Below, piece by piece: positions 8,610 to 21,720 of a DNA stretch of 64,000 nt. The notes under the pieces are model-generated. The model saw nothing but the letters and a program-made list of their open reading frames with translations, ran no database searches and was not told the DNA's origin. A program made the translations under genes and the position numbers. Within the stretch, counting starts at the first letter, position 1. Each line of letters starts with the position of its first letter. Source of the stretch: Eopsaltria australis (lineage: Eukaryota; Chordata; Aves; Passeriformes; Petroicidae); the NCBI GenBank assembly GCA_034509425.1, contig JAVTVJ010000508.1, positions 1 to 64,000 of the forward strand, written 5' to 3'.

Positions 8610-11600
8610 GTAAGTTTTGTATTTTTTTATAAAAACCTGTCTCAGTCCTGCTGGTGACAAATGTTTTGCTATCCTGGAGGAAGGAAATCAGCGTGAAAGC
8701 ATTATCATGCAGTTTTTTGATTACCTAAATATTAAAGATGCTCTTCTTGTCATCTATGTACTTTATTTTGTGAACACCAGTAAATGACACAGTTTAATAT
8801 AAACAGATAAGATTGAAATGTAAACTTGGCACCACGGGGCATGAGAGAGGCTTTGTTGCACCCACTTTAATGGTTTTCCTACTAATGCAAAGACCAGTGA
8901 CTAATGCTTGAAACTAAATAGCCTTTCCACCAAGCCATGCATAGGACTCTGTTAGGACGAGATATCACCTCTATAGTGACAGGAGATTGTTCTTCCTGCA
9001 AGCATTTTGTTCATGCGTCCCCTATTTTGTCAATATGTCTGTATAAGATTGAAGGACCTTGAAGACCAGTATTCTTTGGGACATCACTCTTGAAAGAGTG
9101 AGTAATACACAGCAAAGAAGCTTATGTTGAATAGAATTCAGATTTCTTTCTTCTTCTTCTTTCCAGAAGGATAACTAGATAGGTCTATGGAGTGTATAAT
9201 TTTTTTAAAAACCAATTTTTTCTCAGGGAAAGGAACAACAGAATAATGAAAAAAAAAAAAAATACTTAACTGATGATATTACTTCCAAATCAGTAAAATA
9301 CTGATATCATCCCTGTTCAGAAATTTGTCCTCACCTACATTCTTCCCCTGAAAAAAGTGTGGTTCTGTCTAATCATTCATCTGCTTATTCTTAGTTAAGG
9401 ATCAAACACTGAACTGGCATTTCAGGGACAGACAGAATAAAGTAAGATAATTATCTGGAGGAAAAAAAAAGGACTCTAAAGAAAGAAACTATTCAAACAT
9501 CTCTGCATAATATCGGTGCAGACCATTACTGAGAAAATTCCTTGCACTGGCCAAGACTCATTTCAGCATGACAAGCAATAAACTCTGTGTAATATTTGAG
9601 TTCTAACCTTCTGTTAAAGTCCCCCTCTAATTACCTAGATATGTCAGGTAGTAAGCCTTGCCACTCTGTATAAATCTGACATCAACAGATTTCTCCTCCT
9701 AATTTTTATTTTAATAAGTAAGCCATACAGCAGCTGTGAAGTTACTGATAATGAATGTTAGGAAATAGGATTACTCAAGTGAGTTAAATCCTTCTGCCTT
9801 TTCATTATCTGCTATATAATACTCGAAAGTCATAGAGACAAAACAAGTAGCTGGAACCTACATATTTGATCCCTGTGCTTCTAGCTCAGTCACTAAGCAA
9901 GGCTCAGTCCATGAGAAAACCTGGGATGCCCCCAGTATCTACACTGTTTTATTCAGAAACTCTCCAGCAGTTTGTAGGTGTTTGGATATATGCATGTTTG
10001 TGTGTGTAAGACTACTTTATGTAGAGTAGGTTGATCTTGTTTTGACGTGATGTAGGCTATTTTCTAGCATCTAGTCACAAACAGTTTGGCACCTAAAACT
10101 TCAGGAGGCGTTTATGCTTACAGTCCTGCAGAGCTCTTGAGCTACCATGGGGCTGATTTATACACTTGCTGAACTGCCAAGCTGCCTTACCTGTTCCTCT
10201 AGCATGCTTTCCCCTGTAAGAGATTACCTGCTATTGGCCTTTTCTTCCCAAGCCTGTGCGATAATTGCACTGGACTGGATCCACCATAACTCCAAATCTG
10301 ACTACCTGGACAAATAAATCTACAAGGTATCAGGGAAATTCTTTCCAATAAAACCGGTAACCTTTTTTCCCTGTTGAATTCAGCTGGATTAAGTTATTCT
10401 TGTATGAACAAAGAGATCAGAGAAATCTGATGCAAAGTATGCATTCACACTGGTAACTAAAAGTAAATCAGACATGCAACAAACTACATTGGATTCAGTT
10501 TCATAGCAATTCCTGAGTTAGCTAGGTATTTATTATAAGGAATGAAGCTCAGTCGGAGAAATTTATGCCTTAATAAAGTGGTCTTTGTCATTGAATCATA
10601 CCAGGTCTTGATTAAAAACTTGTAGAAATAAAGATAGCAGCTAGTAAATAGCTTAAAACCACCTTAAAGACGGATTAGTCCTAATATTTCTAAGTGGATA
10701 AGGGTCAGTAAGTGGAGCTGTTTTTACCGGGATTCCACACATAGAAAGTTTTATTAAGTGTCTATATTAGACAGTGTTATGAATGGTATGCTAGACATAT
10801 TTAAGTGTGGAATTGCAACTTATGAGGAGAACAAGTGATCAGTTACCCGACTCACTCTGAAACCAAATGGTCACAACCTACCAAAATGTGTTGTAACACA
10901 CTTCATTATGGGTAGTAGCAAAGGAAACAAATAACTACATATATACCTACAGAAGAAAACACTACCTCAGAAAGTAATTATTCAGAAAGCTACTTGAAAT
11001 CATCAGAGAACCTCCTAAGTGTGACATTTTAAACTCATACTGGAGCAAAAGGCCCAATACTGTCCATGTGAGAGAAGACTGTCAAGTTAAAGTAAGGAAA
11101 TAATTTTGACTTAGCATGAAACAGATACAGAAACAGATAGACTTCTGCCAGGATGTGTCTACTCCCTGTGAATGGATTGTTGCGCTGAAGAGGATATGAG
11201 ATCTTCCTCTGATCATTCTATCAGTCGGGGCTGCTGTTTTCTGTTCTTCCATTCAGTTTTGTTGAAATTTACAAAAGTTTTACTTGGTTATTTTTGAAGT
11301 TTAAGACACAGTAAAAGGGATGGTAGGAGAAAGAATTGGATCAAAACATTTGTATTTTATTACAGACAAGGAGACAGTAATCAAGGAAAAGTTTTTGGCT
11401 GTCCTGCTCTTTTGTCAAACCAAGAGCATTAGAAAAACTCTAAAGTCTTTTAGTGACTTTGCTGCTGCTGAAATTTCTGAAATGTGAGAGTAATGGGAAG
11501 CTTTATAAAAGGCTAAGATAGATAATTGCCACCTTTCTCTTTGTTCATAAAAGTTGACATTTTCTCTGAGAAAACAAACTTCTCTTAAAGGGAATAATTT

Positions 11601-13396
11601 TCCCTTTCCTCAAACCACATTTATCAAAGTCTTTATTATTATTATGTCTTCAATTTATGGGTCCTTAGTCACATAGAAAAATGACAGATTTGGAACTTAC
11701 AATAAATTTGTCCCCAGTTTTAATGCCGTGCTGACTGAATATTTCAGCAGTGTCAACTCCAGTAGGTTGAATAATTATTTAAGAACTAACCCTATTTTGT
11801 TATGTGAAACCCAAATAGCTGTTAAATGTCTGCAACAGATACTAGTGAGAAAAGTAAATTTGCAGATACACTGCTAGTGAAACTAATTACTGCTGATGTG
11901 AAAATAAGTGGCCTTTTCCAGAAACTGAGGATTATCTAAATAAACTTGCTGTTAATTTTTATTGATTGAAATTGTACCCAACAGTTAGCTAGACATTAAA
12001 GTTGAGGTTTCTGTGCAAGAGCAGATACCTCACCTGATGACTGCTGAAAGTATTAGCATTTTGGTTTTGAAATTCTTCCAAAAGATAGTTAATTAACATT
12101 GCATCCATTGGCATGATGTTGCATTCTGTCATATTGCTTGCTCACCGTACTCTAACCGCAGTCTACCCCAACTGAACGTATTCAGCTTCTGCCTTTCAGC
12201 ATGTGAGTGCTTGCCAGCTGTTTGCTTCAGCCATTTGCTGCTAAGGTTTTGCATGGAGTGGCCATGAAGTCTCATGGCTCTGTTCCTGCTTGGTAACTCA
12301 AGGAATTATTCAGAAGAAGGTTGTATTATGTAAAGCTAAGATGTTTCAGTCTATATTAATGTGTTCTTCTGCTGCTCTCAAACGTTCAATAAGTTAATGC
12401 AAACCATTGTTGAAAGACAAATACACGTATATTGGAAGATCTGTTTTCCACACAGATAAGTCAAGAAAAAAAGACATCTATCTGACTGAGTAAAAATAGC
12501 AGCAAATTTAGTCTCCAGTACTAAGATTCTGATTTCTAGCATTTTTACATCAGTTCTATACAGGTAAAAAAAATTGAGCCATGGTAAAAGAATATTGGAC
12601 TCAATGCATATTTGGTTAGGATGCTTACATATTTCTTATGTAATCTGAAAGAGTTGAGTGTATTCATAACTAAAACTGAATTCTGAGCAGCTAAATGGAG
12701 TCTCTAGAAAAGTGAAGGATGGAAAATAAAATTCCTCAGAGGTATGAACTAGTCCAATATTGAATAAGATTTTAAAATGTTTTACTACACTTTTTTGGCT
12801 TTTATGAAATTTGACTTTGTGAGTTTAGGTCTTTAATTCAAAGAAAATAAAACTTATGCACCTGTAATTACTATGTATCAGAATATAAATACATAATTAT
12901 CCATTTGCTCCATTCCTTTTCTCCCCGTCAGAATTTGGAAAGCTACTGAACATTTGCAAGATTGGTCAGAGAAGTATGACTGCAAAATATTGAATTTCCA
13001 CAGGGCCTGTACAGGGTCACAGTCATTAGTTTGACTTATCAGCTGCTGTGCGATGAAGTATTTTGTAGAGCTTACACAGAGGCCAAGAGCAGAGGACAGA
13101 CAGGCAAACAGCACTTCTTATTAACTGGCCAAATTTCTGCGTACAAAACTGGCAGAATCCCAGAAAGAAATGTGGAAGATAGCTTAAAATGCTGTAATAG
13201 AAGAGTATAAGAAATTTGACTCAGGAAAATGTAACATCACAATTCAGATATGAAATGGATAGTCAGAGAAAGACATGCGTCATTACTGCCTCTATTGAGA
13301 AATTTCTTGTTCAGTTTTCAAAGCCTATTTTCCCCCTGTAATGCAGTGAGATTACATATAAGAAGCTTTTATGTCAACTTTCAGTGTTTAGATATG

Positions 13397-13428
13397 TTCA
13401 CATATCCATATCTTTTTGGATATGTGAA
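13397..13428. repeat. Perfect 11-bp inverted repeat, 10-base loop
   Basis: TTCACATATCC at 13397-13407 is exactly complementary to GGATATGTGAA at 13418-13428. It could form a hairpin or be a chance palindrome in AT-rich DNA; no transposon ends are visible around it. Confidence 0.5.
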
Positions 13429-15190
13429 ATATGGTTTAATCCTATAACTGAAATAACTTGTTAAATAGTTGGTTGTGACTTAATATCAGTAAAGAATTGT
13501 TTCTATGAGACTTGTTTAAAATGGAGTTTTAGACAGAAAAAGAGGAAAATATAAGGCAGATAATACAGATTAATGTGAATGCAACTTGCAGAGATTCTGT
13601 CCAATGCTGAAGCACTTTTCAACATTAGCCAAAGAACCCTTCTTGGAACTACCCAGCAGCATGGTGAGTTAATAGCAAGATGGAATGAAGTTTGAGAAGA
13701 AAGTTAATGCACTGATAAGAAAGTTCAGTGAGAACAGCTCTGCCTTTAATGTTTCATGGAGATTAATAACAATAAATTTTACTTTCCTCTTGATGTCCTA
13801 CCATTAGAGCACTCTGTAGAGGTGGGAGTGCAGGTCCCTGTTTGATGAATTTTTGTAGAGTCATTTTTCTAATCAAGAAATTACTTGCTCTCTCCTATCC
13901 TACTTGCCCATACTCAAAAAAACAGAAGAGAAATAAGATCAATTAGGATTTAAATGATGTCTGAAAAAAACGCAGATTGTTTTTTCCAGAATTTGAAATA
14001 TAAAAAAACCAACAAATCCTGAAAAACAATTGACCTTTGGGCAGGATGATCTTTATCTGCCACTGTTTATTTCTTTGAACAGCAATTTTGGCCCAAAAAT
14101 ATCTTGTATAATTTTTTATAACTTGTTCTCAGTTGATAGACCTCATGATAAAACACATTCTGGACTTTAAGATCTGAAATCCAAGGCAAAATAGCTTTGA
14201 CTTCAAGAAGGGACAATCAGTTCATACGAGTAACATGAAGTTGAGGTGTTTGGATGATTGCACATTTGCCCAATGTTCAAGCTCTCTTTACTTAGGTTAA
14301 GATATTTGCCCAAATGCTATCATCTAAAGATATGTGAAATGCCCTCATGATATCTGAGACATTCGCACAGAAAAAAGGACAGGGTGACAAAAGACCTGCA
14401 CCTTTATGGAAATATTGAGGCTGGACCTGTGTGTCTGAGTTGAGTCTACACCTCAATTTAGTGAAATAGGAACTTGAGCATTTTACCCTGCAGAGTGTGC
14501 CAACTTCAGGTAATTAAAACCGGGGCTGAATCCCATTCTGCCTGCTTGCATCAGCAGCAGCAGTTGCTGTTTCTCAAAAGTAACATAAGTTTTGAAGTTT
14601 GGCTTCACCTGAGTTAAGAAAAAAAGAAGCACATACAAACCAGATTAACACCAGCAAGATAAAGGTAAACTGACTGCAGTTTGATTGTTTTGATTTTAAT
14701 GTGACACAGCCAGTACTGGATTTTCATTAAAATTTACAAAAGAATGGCAAAGCTTACAAGCAGTTCAGAGCAATAATACAACCTTATCAACTAATTCCTT
14801 TTATATGTTTAACCATATTCATTTAACATTCAGTTAATAAGAACTGCGAGGTTCTCTTGAACCTGTCATTAGTGATTAATTAAGTCCATTTTATATTCAT
14901 GTGTTTATAGATCAAACATGCAGAAGATGGGTTCAACGGTATTGAGCACACTTAACAAAAAAAAGAAAATAAGAGGATTGAATATTTAACTTCTAGGTTA
15001 CACGTTTTCAGCAGGAAGACAGTAATTAAATTTAAGCTACTGGTTTGATCAAGGATAACTGTTCTATGCCTCTTAAATACCTCTGAAATCAATATGCCTA
15101 TTTAGAGCAACAGTTCCTGAAAACACCTGGCATTGTCTTGGTGCTGAACCGAGATTTCACTATGTGTGCAGTTTGCAACAGTGAAAATTT

Positions 15191-15218
15191 GAAATCAGTT
15201 CTGTTGAAAACTGATTTC
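15191..15218. repeat. Perfect 10-bp inverted repeat, 8-base loop
   Basis: GAAATCAGTT (15191-15200) pairs perfectly with AACTGATTTC (15209-15218). No flanking element is recognised. Confidence 0.5.
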
Positions 15219-18169
15219 TGACATGCAGGTAAGAAACACCAGTGAATCAGACACTGTGCATGTTGGAATCACCCCATGAATAAAGAAACACAAATCAGTT
15301 TTAAAATGTTGAGTCTCCCAGGTACCACCAAGGCACTTCTGTCTCTTACCAGATTTATTATGCACTTCAGAGCAGCAGCTGCAAAAACTTCTAAACTACC
15401 ATTTAAATATCAACAGCAAAATTTATGAAAATTCATGAAAAGATGTCTTAATTTTACAATGATTTGCATGGTAATGAAAAATGCAGTTCATGAATGATTT
15501 AAAATTTTTATTGCTTTGGACATATTTTCCACTGCAAAAATATTTTCAGCTTTTAAAAAAAGAATAAAATTTTATTTGAAATATCATAAAATCTGGATGC
15601 TGTATGAAACTTTTGTAAGAAAAAATATATTTTTTTAGAATTTCCTTATATGTGTAGTTTCTCAGTGCTGGAGCTGATAGTGACTTCTGGGGGAAACATG
15701 AACTTGCAGCTAAAAAGGACCCACCTATCCAGCAGAAGTAGATGATGTGACACACCACTACAGAAACACATCTGCACACATTTTATTTATCAATTGGATA
15801 ATAACTTATGGTCTTTCTTTGTGAGTAGTCTGCTATTTCTTTGGTTTGATCTCATATAGTCTTTCCTGGTTCAACTGGGACAACAGCATCAATGGACATT
15901 GAAGCAGGTTATTTCGCCTGTTTGGGATATGAGTACAGTGTTCATATAATGTTGCTCTGAGACATTATGGAAGTACAGTCCTCTCAGCAATGGTAAGTAG
16001 CACTTTAAAATAAATACTATTTATAAGCTAACTAATTTTAACACGTTGATACAATAGTTTAATCTTTATTACTGCTTAGATATGCTGGTATAAATATATG
16101 GATATTATGAGACAAGTATAATAGCACATCATTAAAAATACCCTTTATAACAGGCTGAATTAAAACTAGAGAATGTGGGAACCTTGTTTTTAAAAACCTA
16201 TTATTCTATTTATACCTAGAAACAAGATTTGACAGAGGGGCAAACCAGTTACTTCCTAGTTAGCAAAATTGGTCTTTGGGTTGTATGTTGGAAACTCAAA
16301 ATACCATACTAACTAGAAAGAAAACACCACATTAGTTTTAGAGTAGATACTGGTATATAGCTCGACTTTGTAAAGATAACAGAGGGAGAAAAATTACCCT
16401 GAAGTCAGACAGACTGTAAAAGAAATTCCAGATCACTGGTACACGATTGCCTAGTGTCTCGTTGTGACACTTTGGGTGTTTGCCAACCCACCAACATCTC
16501 TTCTATCTCTTCTGAAAGCTCCCCCTCCCATTAAATCATCACTAATATTAACATTTAATACCTAACTTTGCTACCTTTTTTTCCTCTCTTCATCCTGAAT
16601 GTGAGAAAAGACAAAAAAGAAGCATCATGTCTGGCTTCAACAATTCTGGGCAACAATTTACAGCAGAACATGCTTGGGAGTGTTCCTTTATTTTAAAGAA
16701 TAAACTGAGTCACCATGTTTCTATCTCAAATACACTTTAAGTAATTTCTAGAAATATTCAGATATGTTCATGCTTAAATGTACTCCTGTGGCTTTTATCC
16801 CTCTGTTTCAGTGGGATTCATAGCTCACAGTACAGTCATATGTAGTGTAATGCTTTATTAGTGTCACAGATTTTACAAACAAGGAAAAACACTTCAAAGA
16901 GCAACTGCTAACAGCACAGAAGTATAAACAAAGAATTATGTGCACTTGTTGTTTATTTTGGTTTACATTGCACTCTGAAAGAAAACAGCACTTGATGATT
17001 AGTTTGAAAAGAATGAGACTTGCTGAAGAAATTTTTTGTTCATCCAATGGCAAAATGTTAAAAAAAAGGGTCATGAGAGTAAATACAAGCATAAAATTTA
17101 TGTTCTTGAAAATATACAAAGACACAGTGTGCAGTGTTGTGAAATCATAAAAACATTAAAAAAAAAGTCATAAGAATAAGGGTTTATTTACTTCATGGAA
17201 AATGAAGAGAGGATGCATCATTTCATACCAGTACATTCAAACAAAGGCTCAAGCTAAACACAGAGACTGGCGAAAATCCTGTTATTACACATATTACACA
17301 ATCTGGTCATTAGAAATAACATGAACAACAACAGATTATAAACTCAAACTCAACAAGGAGTAGTTACATAAGAACCTAGGTTAGATTAGGTAAAACTTAA
17401 AAATATAAAGAACTATGACATTCACGTCTGCTGTCTGAACGAAATGAGGACAACAGCTATCACTTTACAGACTGTCATATATAAAAGATGTATGGAACTT
17501 GAAAGGTTGGAAAAGCTTTTGTCATTTTTAAGGATGCTGCTAAATTCAATCAAATAATGTGCTCAACAGCTTCTGATAAGGAAGATTAAAAGTTTCAGGG
17601 TGTTTCATTTTGGGTATAAGAATTTAGCAGAAAATAAACCCCCTTGCACTCCAGCTGATCCTCAGAGATTAGAGGAACTGGATGCAGCTGAGCTTCATTT
17701 CTAATTAGAGCCAATTTAAGCACTGTAAATCTGGTTGAGTTCAACAGAAAAACTTGCATGAGCACAGATGCACAAACAGTGCAGTTTACCAGTCCTGTAC
17801 TATAGACATGATCACATTCAATAAAGACTTTGCAAGATCTAGATTCCTGACTAGTATGGCTTATTGAAACAACAGGAAAGCAGGTTCAGGATTGCTGGTG
17901 ATAAATACACTAAGTACAGAGTGTTAATGTGTGCCACAACAGAAAGTACAGCAAGAGAGACTCTAATAGCTCCGTGTGCATATAAATGAATTCCCGTGTG
18001 TGCTCAAACACACTTGCAGGTGCAAAGCTCACCAATAGGTGTTTCCTCAGGAGAGGAAAGACACAGTCTGTTGACACATCTTGAGCAGGCAGAGATGTTT
18101 TTCCCCTCCAGAGGGGTTTTCCCCCGCCCGCCTTCTCCAGTCTAAAACCCTCTTTTCATACTAAAAAGT

Positions 18170-18310
18170 TTGGTCTGTTCCGAGGGAGTGGAATTCTGTG
18201 TTATAAGTGGAGTTTTGTGACTTTGGTCACACATTACGCATCCGTGTACACCTTCATTTGCATCCTGAAGAGTGTGCAAGTGAACATGCTAATGAAGCAT
18301 AATGAGGATC
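18170..18310. promoter_or_regulatory. Possible distal regulatory element
   Basis: A compact block with an inverted repeat TGTGAC-TTTG-GTCACA at 18216-18231 and a perfect POU octamer ATTTGCAT at 18256-18263. ATTA/TAAT-type homeodomain cores lie nearby. Its composition differs from the flanks. This is motif reading only; no conservation data are available. Confidence 0.2.
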
Positions 18311-19130
18311 ATGGTTTTTTTGGGTCAGAATTCAGAGTTGACAAAAAAGGTAGAATAAACACTTTGGTCTTCCACTAGGGAGGTGGCAGTAAAGGGTGTT
18401 AGACCTTCATCAGAGGGTCTTTGAGTTCACCCTTATCTCCTTAATGAACCAGATTTAAAGCCAGGCTTGTTTTTCTCAGTGAAGTGAGTGTGGGTATTGG
18501 CTGGTAGAGAGGCCAGGTGCTATTCTGTGCCTCACTGAAACAGCACCTGGCTGCAAGACCCCCACTCCAGACAACTCTCAGTTGTTAGGCCCTAATCCAG
18601 CCAGGTGCAAGGAAGAGGCACAGCTCATGTTTTTCTCAACAAGTCTGCTCAATTTTTCACCATCTTAAAGCAACACTGTACAATTCTGACTATTTACCAC
18701 ACAGGATAGCAACATTGGTATTTGCTGATCTTGTGTCAGTGTTGGAATTCACCTAAATATTCATCAAGTATTGTTTTGCCTATCATGGTACTTTTAGATA
18801 AGTTTTTTTACATTTGAGGAGTTAATAGTTTTGGTTAACATGTCAGCAGCATCTAACCATGCAGTCATAAACAATTCTTTGAAACATGACAAAGTTCCTA
18901 TAATTATATTTCCCATAATGCATTGTCCCTTACACTGAATTTTCTAAACTGGGTAGTTTTGGTGTTGCATTAGTTGGTGTTCTTTATTTCAATGACTGAG
19001 CATTAATGATGGGAAACTGCTGAGAGATATTTGGGCTAAAATCTTAAAGATCGATTTTTAAGAATTTGCTTCACCCAAGGCATTTTCTGTTTCTTTGACT
19101 GTGGGGTGTTTTTTTTATATTTTGGGAAGT

Positions 19131-19632
19131 TGTGTCCTGTTCACTAGCTGTGGGTGTCCAGCCCAGATTCCGGACAGCCTCCAGCTGGTCACGTTCCAGA
19201 AGTGTCCTTGTCCAAAGGGGCACTCTGGCAGTGTCCCTTAGACACTGGCCAGTGAAGCTGCTCGCCCGGCAGGGTGACGCACCAGGAGCAAGGAGCTGCG
19301 ATCGCTCACTGCTGAAGTGGAAATAAGGTGAGAGGGACTTCTGGTATGGATGAATTCTGTGCGGCTTTATTGCAGGAAGCCCAGCACAGAGGGAATCCAG
19401 GGACCAAAAGCCCCAAATGCTCTCTGTGACCACCTTATGTACAAACCAATCATCTGAGGGTTCCGGGGAGGTACAAGGGCAGGACCAGGGAACAGGTCCA
19501 ATGGACGGGGGAGAGGGGAGGAGGTAAGGAGTAACAGTGAATCAATTATCCAGTAACAGGTAACCTTCTAGAAGGGGGAGATGATAGACATAACTAGTAA
19601 TGAAATAAGTTTGCCCTGGGCTAAACCATGGC
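19131..19632 (-). repeat. ERV LTR, minus strand
   Basis: Read on the minus strand, it starts TGCCATGGTTTAGCCC at 19632. It then has a CCAAT-type ATTGG and a TACATAAG TATA-like box near 19430-19445, and AATAAA near 19366. A GC-rich U5-like stretch ends ...GGACACA at 19131. The layout is that of an LTR. The low-coordinate boundary is approximate and no target duplication was found. Confidence 0.6.
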
Positions 19633-19830
19633 AGTCCCCTGGGGGAGCTTAGCAGTCATGGAAGCCCTCCACCAAAGTCCTTTCTTCTCTTCTTCTTGGG
19701 CTTCTGCTACCCCTGGAGTCTTGGAGGTAACTTCCACGGCTGCCACAGTGACCATACAATTTAAAAAGGGGAAGGCAGAACTCTGCTCTGTTTCAAGCTG
19801 GCATTCATTCATACAGATTTAACCTGAACA
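19633..19830 (-). mobile_element. Probable 3' end of ERV internal region, minus strand
   Basis: Directly upstream of the LTR in its own direction is an open minus-strand frame of about 63 residues (19621-19812). It contains a run rich in Glu and Lys (AQEEEKKGLWWRA) and ends at the LTR start. A purine-rich run precedes the LTR. This suggests the tail of a truncated provirus rather than a solo LTR. I cannot assign the peptide to a retroviral domain. Confidence 0.4.
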
Positions 19831-21229
19831 GTTTAGCATCTGTTAATGACTTTTTGTTAAAGACATTAGTTATCTACACTCAACGTCATTGCATAACTAG
19901 TCTGGGCCATTGACACTTGGCACTGAAATGTGAAATAGCTTAGCTCCTGGTCAAGCTTTCCAGTGATAAACCTCGTCATTAAGTTGTTAGTAATTATTAA
20001 CTCTCAAAGTCAATTTTCACTTATGCTCGTCACTGCCACTGTTGTGTGAACAAGTTTGGAATGCGTCAGTTCTTATGTGAAATTACTTTTGTCTTTACAT
20101 CCAAAAAGTTACTTTCTAGCCCAAATTAAAAAGTGTTTGGGTGCAGAACTATATACCCAGCATGTTAATCTTCTATGAACTTGAAATTAGAGCAAAAATA
20201 GATCCAGGAGTTTTAAAAAAGCAAGCAATCAACAAATGAACAAAACTAAACTGAAAGAACAAAAACAGCAAACCAAACAAAAAAAAAAACCCAACCCATA
20301 ACAAACAAACAAATTAATAAAAACTTCCAGTTCTACTGTAGCTGCAAGTTTGTTTTAATTATACATTGAAAGATTATCTCTGTTCAAAACACTGGCTAAT
20401 TCACACTGTCCTCAAAATCACTACCCCAGTCTAGAAAAGGTCTCAGCTCTCTCTCCATCCTCACATCTCTGCACAAATAAAGGAATGAGATCCTCATATT
20501 CTGTAGGGACAGAAGAAAAATTAGTAGCTCTTTTTATGCCCTATTTTTTTCTTCTTTTTCCCTCAAGAAAGAAAATTTCAGTAACTGAGCAAAGACAAAC
20601 TCAACTGTTCTGCCTTCTTAATTGGGGATAATGGAGGTAGGATAGCATTTGACTATAGCATATAAAAACAATGAACAGTAATAAAATGATGTTTCCTGCT
20701 TCTAACCTGATATTATAAGTGGCCAAGCACTCTCAGTTTAATGAACACAACTACTTGGAATCTATGTCTGTTAGCATTAGGAGATCCTGATCCCTTTTTC
20801 CAAAGCATGAACCAAGATAACACGGACAAAAGTAGTGACAAATATCATTACCAGAACTACGGACATGAATTAATAGGTGATGACTTACATGGAACTTAAT
20901 CTGCTGATTTTCTAACTGACATTTGAAATCTGTCACCCATTTATTGGGTTACCTTTAGGTTATGTGCAAACATATTTTCAATTATGAAATCACTGTCATT
21001 GTTTTTGGAAGGCAACATGGGAATACTCCAGTTCATCTGCCTGACCAAAGCAGAATCAACCTTGAATTCAGACCAGACTGTGTAGGACTTTCTCTGATCA
21101 TTTTTTATAAACTCCAAGAACAATCTCCCAGGGCACTCTGTCACAATGCTTCATTATTCTCATAGTAATTTCTTTTTTTTAATAGCCATTTGTACCTTTG
21201 CTGCCATAATTTATGACCAGTGTCTTGTT
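19831..21229. other. Unique DNA with a CAAA-rich simple stretch
   Basis: No gene seen. Around 20220-20320 there is an A-rich stretch with repeated CAAA/ACAAA units. The rest is ordinary AT-rich sequence. Confidence 0.6.
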
Positions 21230-21720
21230 TTCCTGCTTCAGTGGGCTTGTGGTTTCTGGTCCTGTCTTCTTAATAACATCCACCTACATACTAGCAGACT
21301 GTTGTTGTGCATCCCTGAAGCTGCCTCTTTTCATGCTGAACAAGACTGGAATCTCAGCCTCTCTGGGTGAGTGCTCCAGCTTCCAAGCAACTTGGGGCCC
21401 TCCACTGAAATTGCACTACTTTGTTGTTGTCTTTCTTAAATTGTGGGGCCCAAAACTGGACACAGTTTTCCAGACACAATGTCAAGTAAAATGTCAAGCA
21501 ATTAGTGTCAAACCCATCTTGCTTCCACCTCTTCTATAATACCTCTTTGCATCAGATTTTGGTTACTTGTTTTCCTGAGCACTGACATGCACAAGTATAT
21601 GTGCTTGGAGGAGGTTGCTCTTTAACACGTTGTGTTGGGCTCCTCAGTCCCTCAGAACTGCTGTCACACGACCACACCTGTCTGTTCCTTTAGAAAACTG
21701 AGTTTTGTTACCATCCTGGG
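21230..21720 (-). mobile_element. CR1 LINE fragment, minus strand
   Basis: The + strand shows the reverse complement of CR1 sequence: GAAGCTGCCTCTTTTCATGC, then GTGCTCCAGC, GGGGCCCAAAACTGGACAC and CAGACACAATGTC in family order. It is well diverged and its open frames are disrupted, so it is an inactive fragment. The 3' terminal repeat is missing. Boundaries are approximate. Confidence 0.75.

Larger units (their letters stand above)
6384..19130. other. Unique AT-rich DNA, no supported gene
   Basis: No long open frames, RNA genes or recognisable transposon copies. It contains the exon-like island at 8571-8609, two perfect hairpins (13397-13428 and 15191-15218), scattered A and T runs, and a locally GC-richer block with motif clusters at 18100-18320. 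Short open frames here have no domain or codon signal. Confidence 0.6.

Noticed and set aside
15894..15991. Possible exon ending at a GTAAGT donor
   Set aside because: All three frames hit stops before the donor when read from any credible acceptor.
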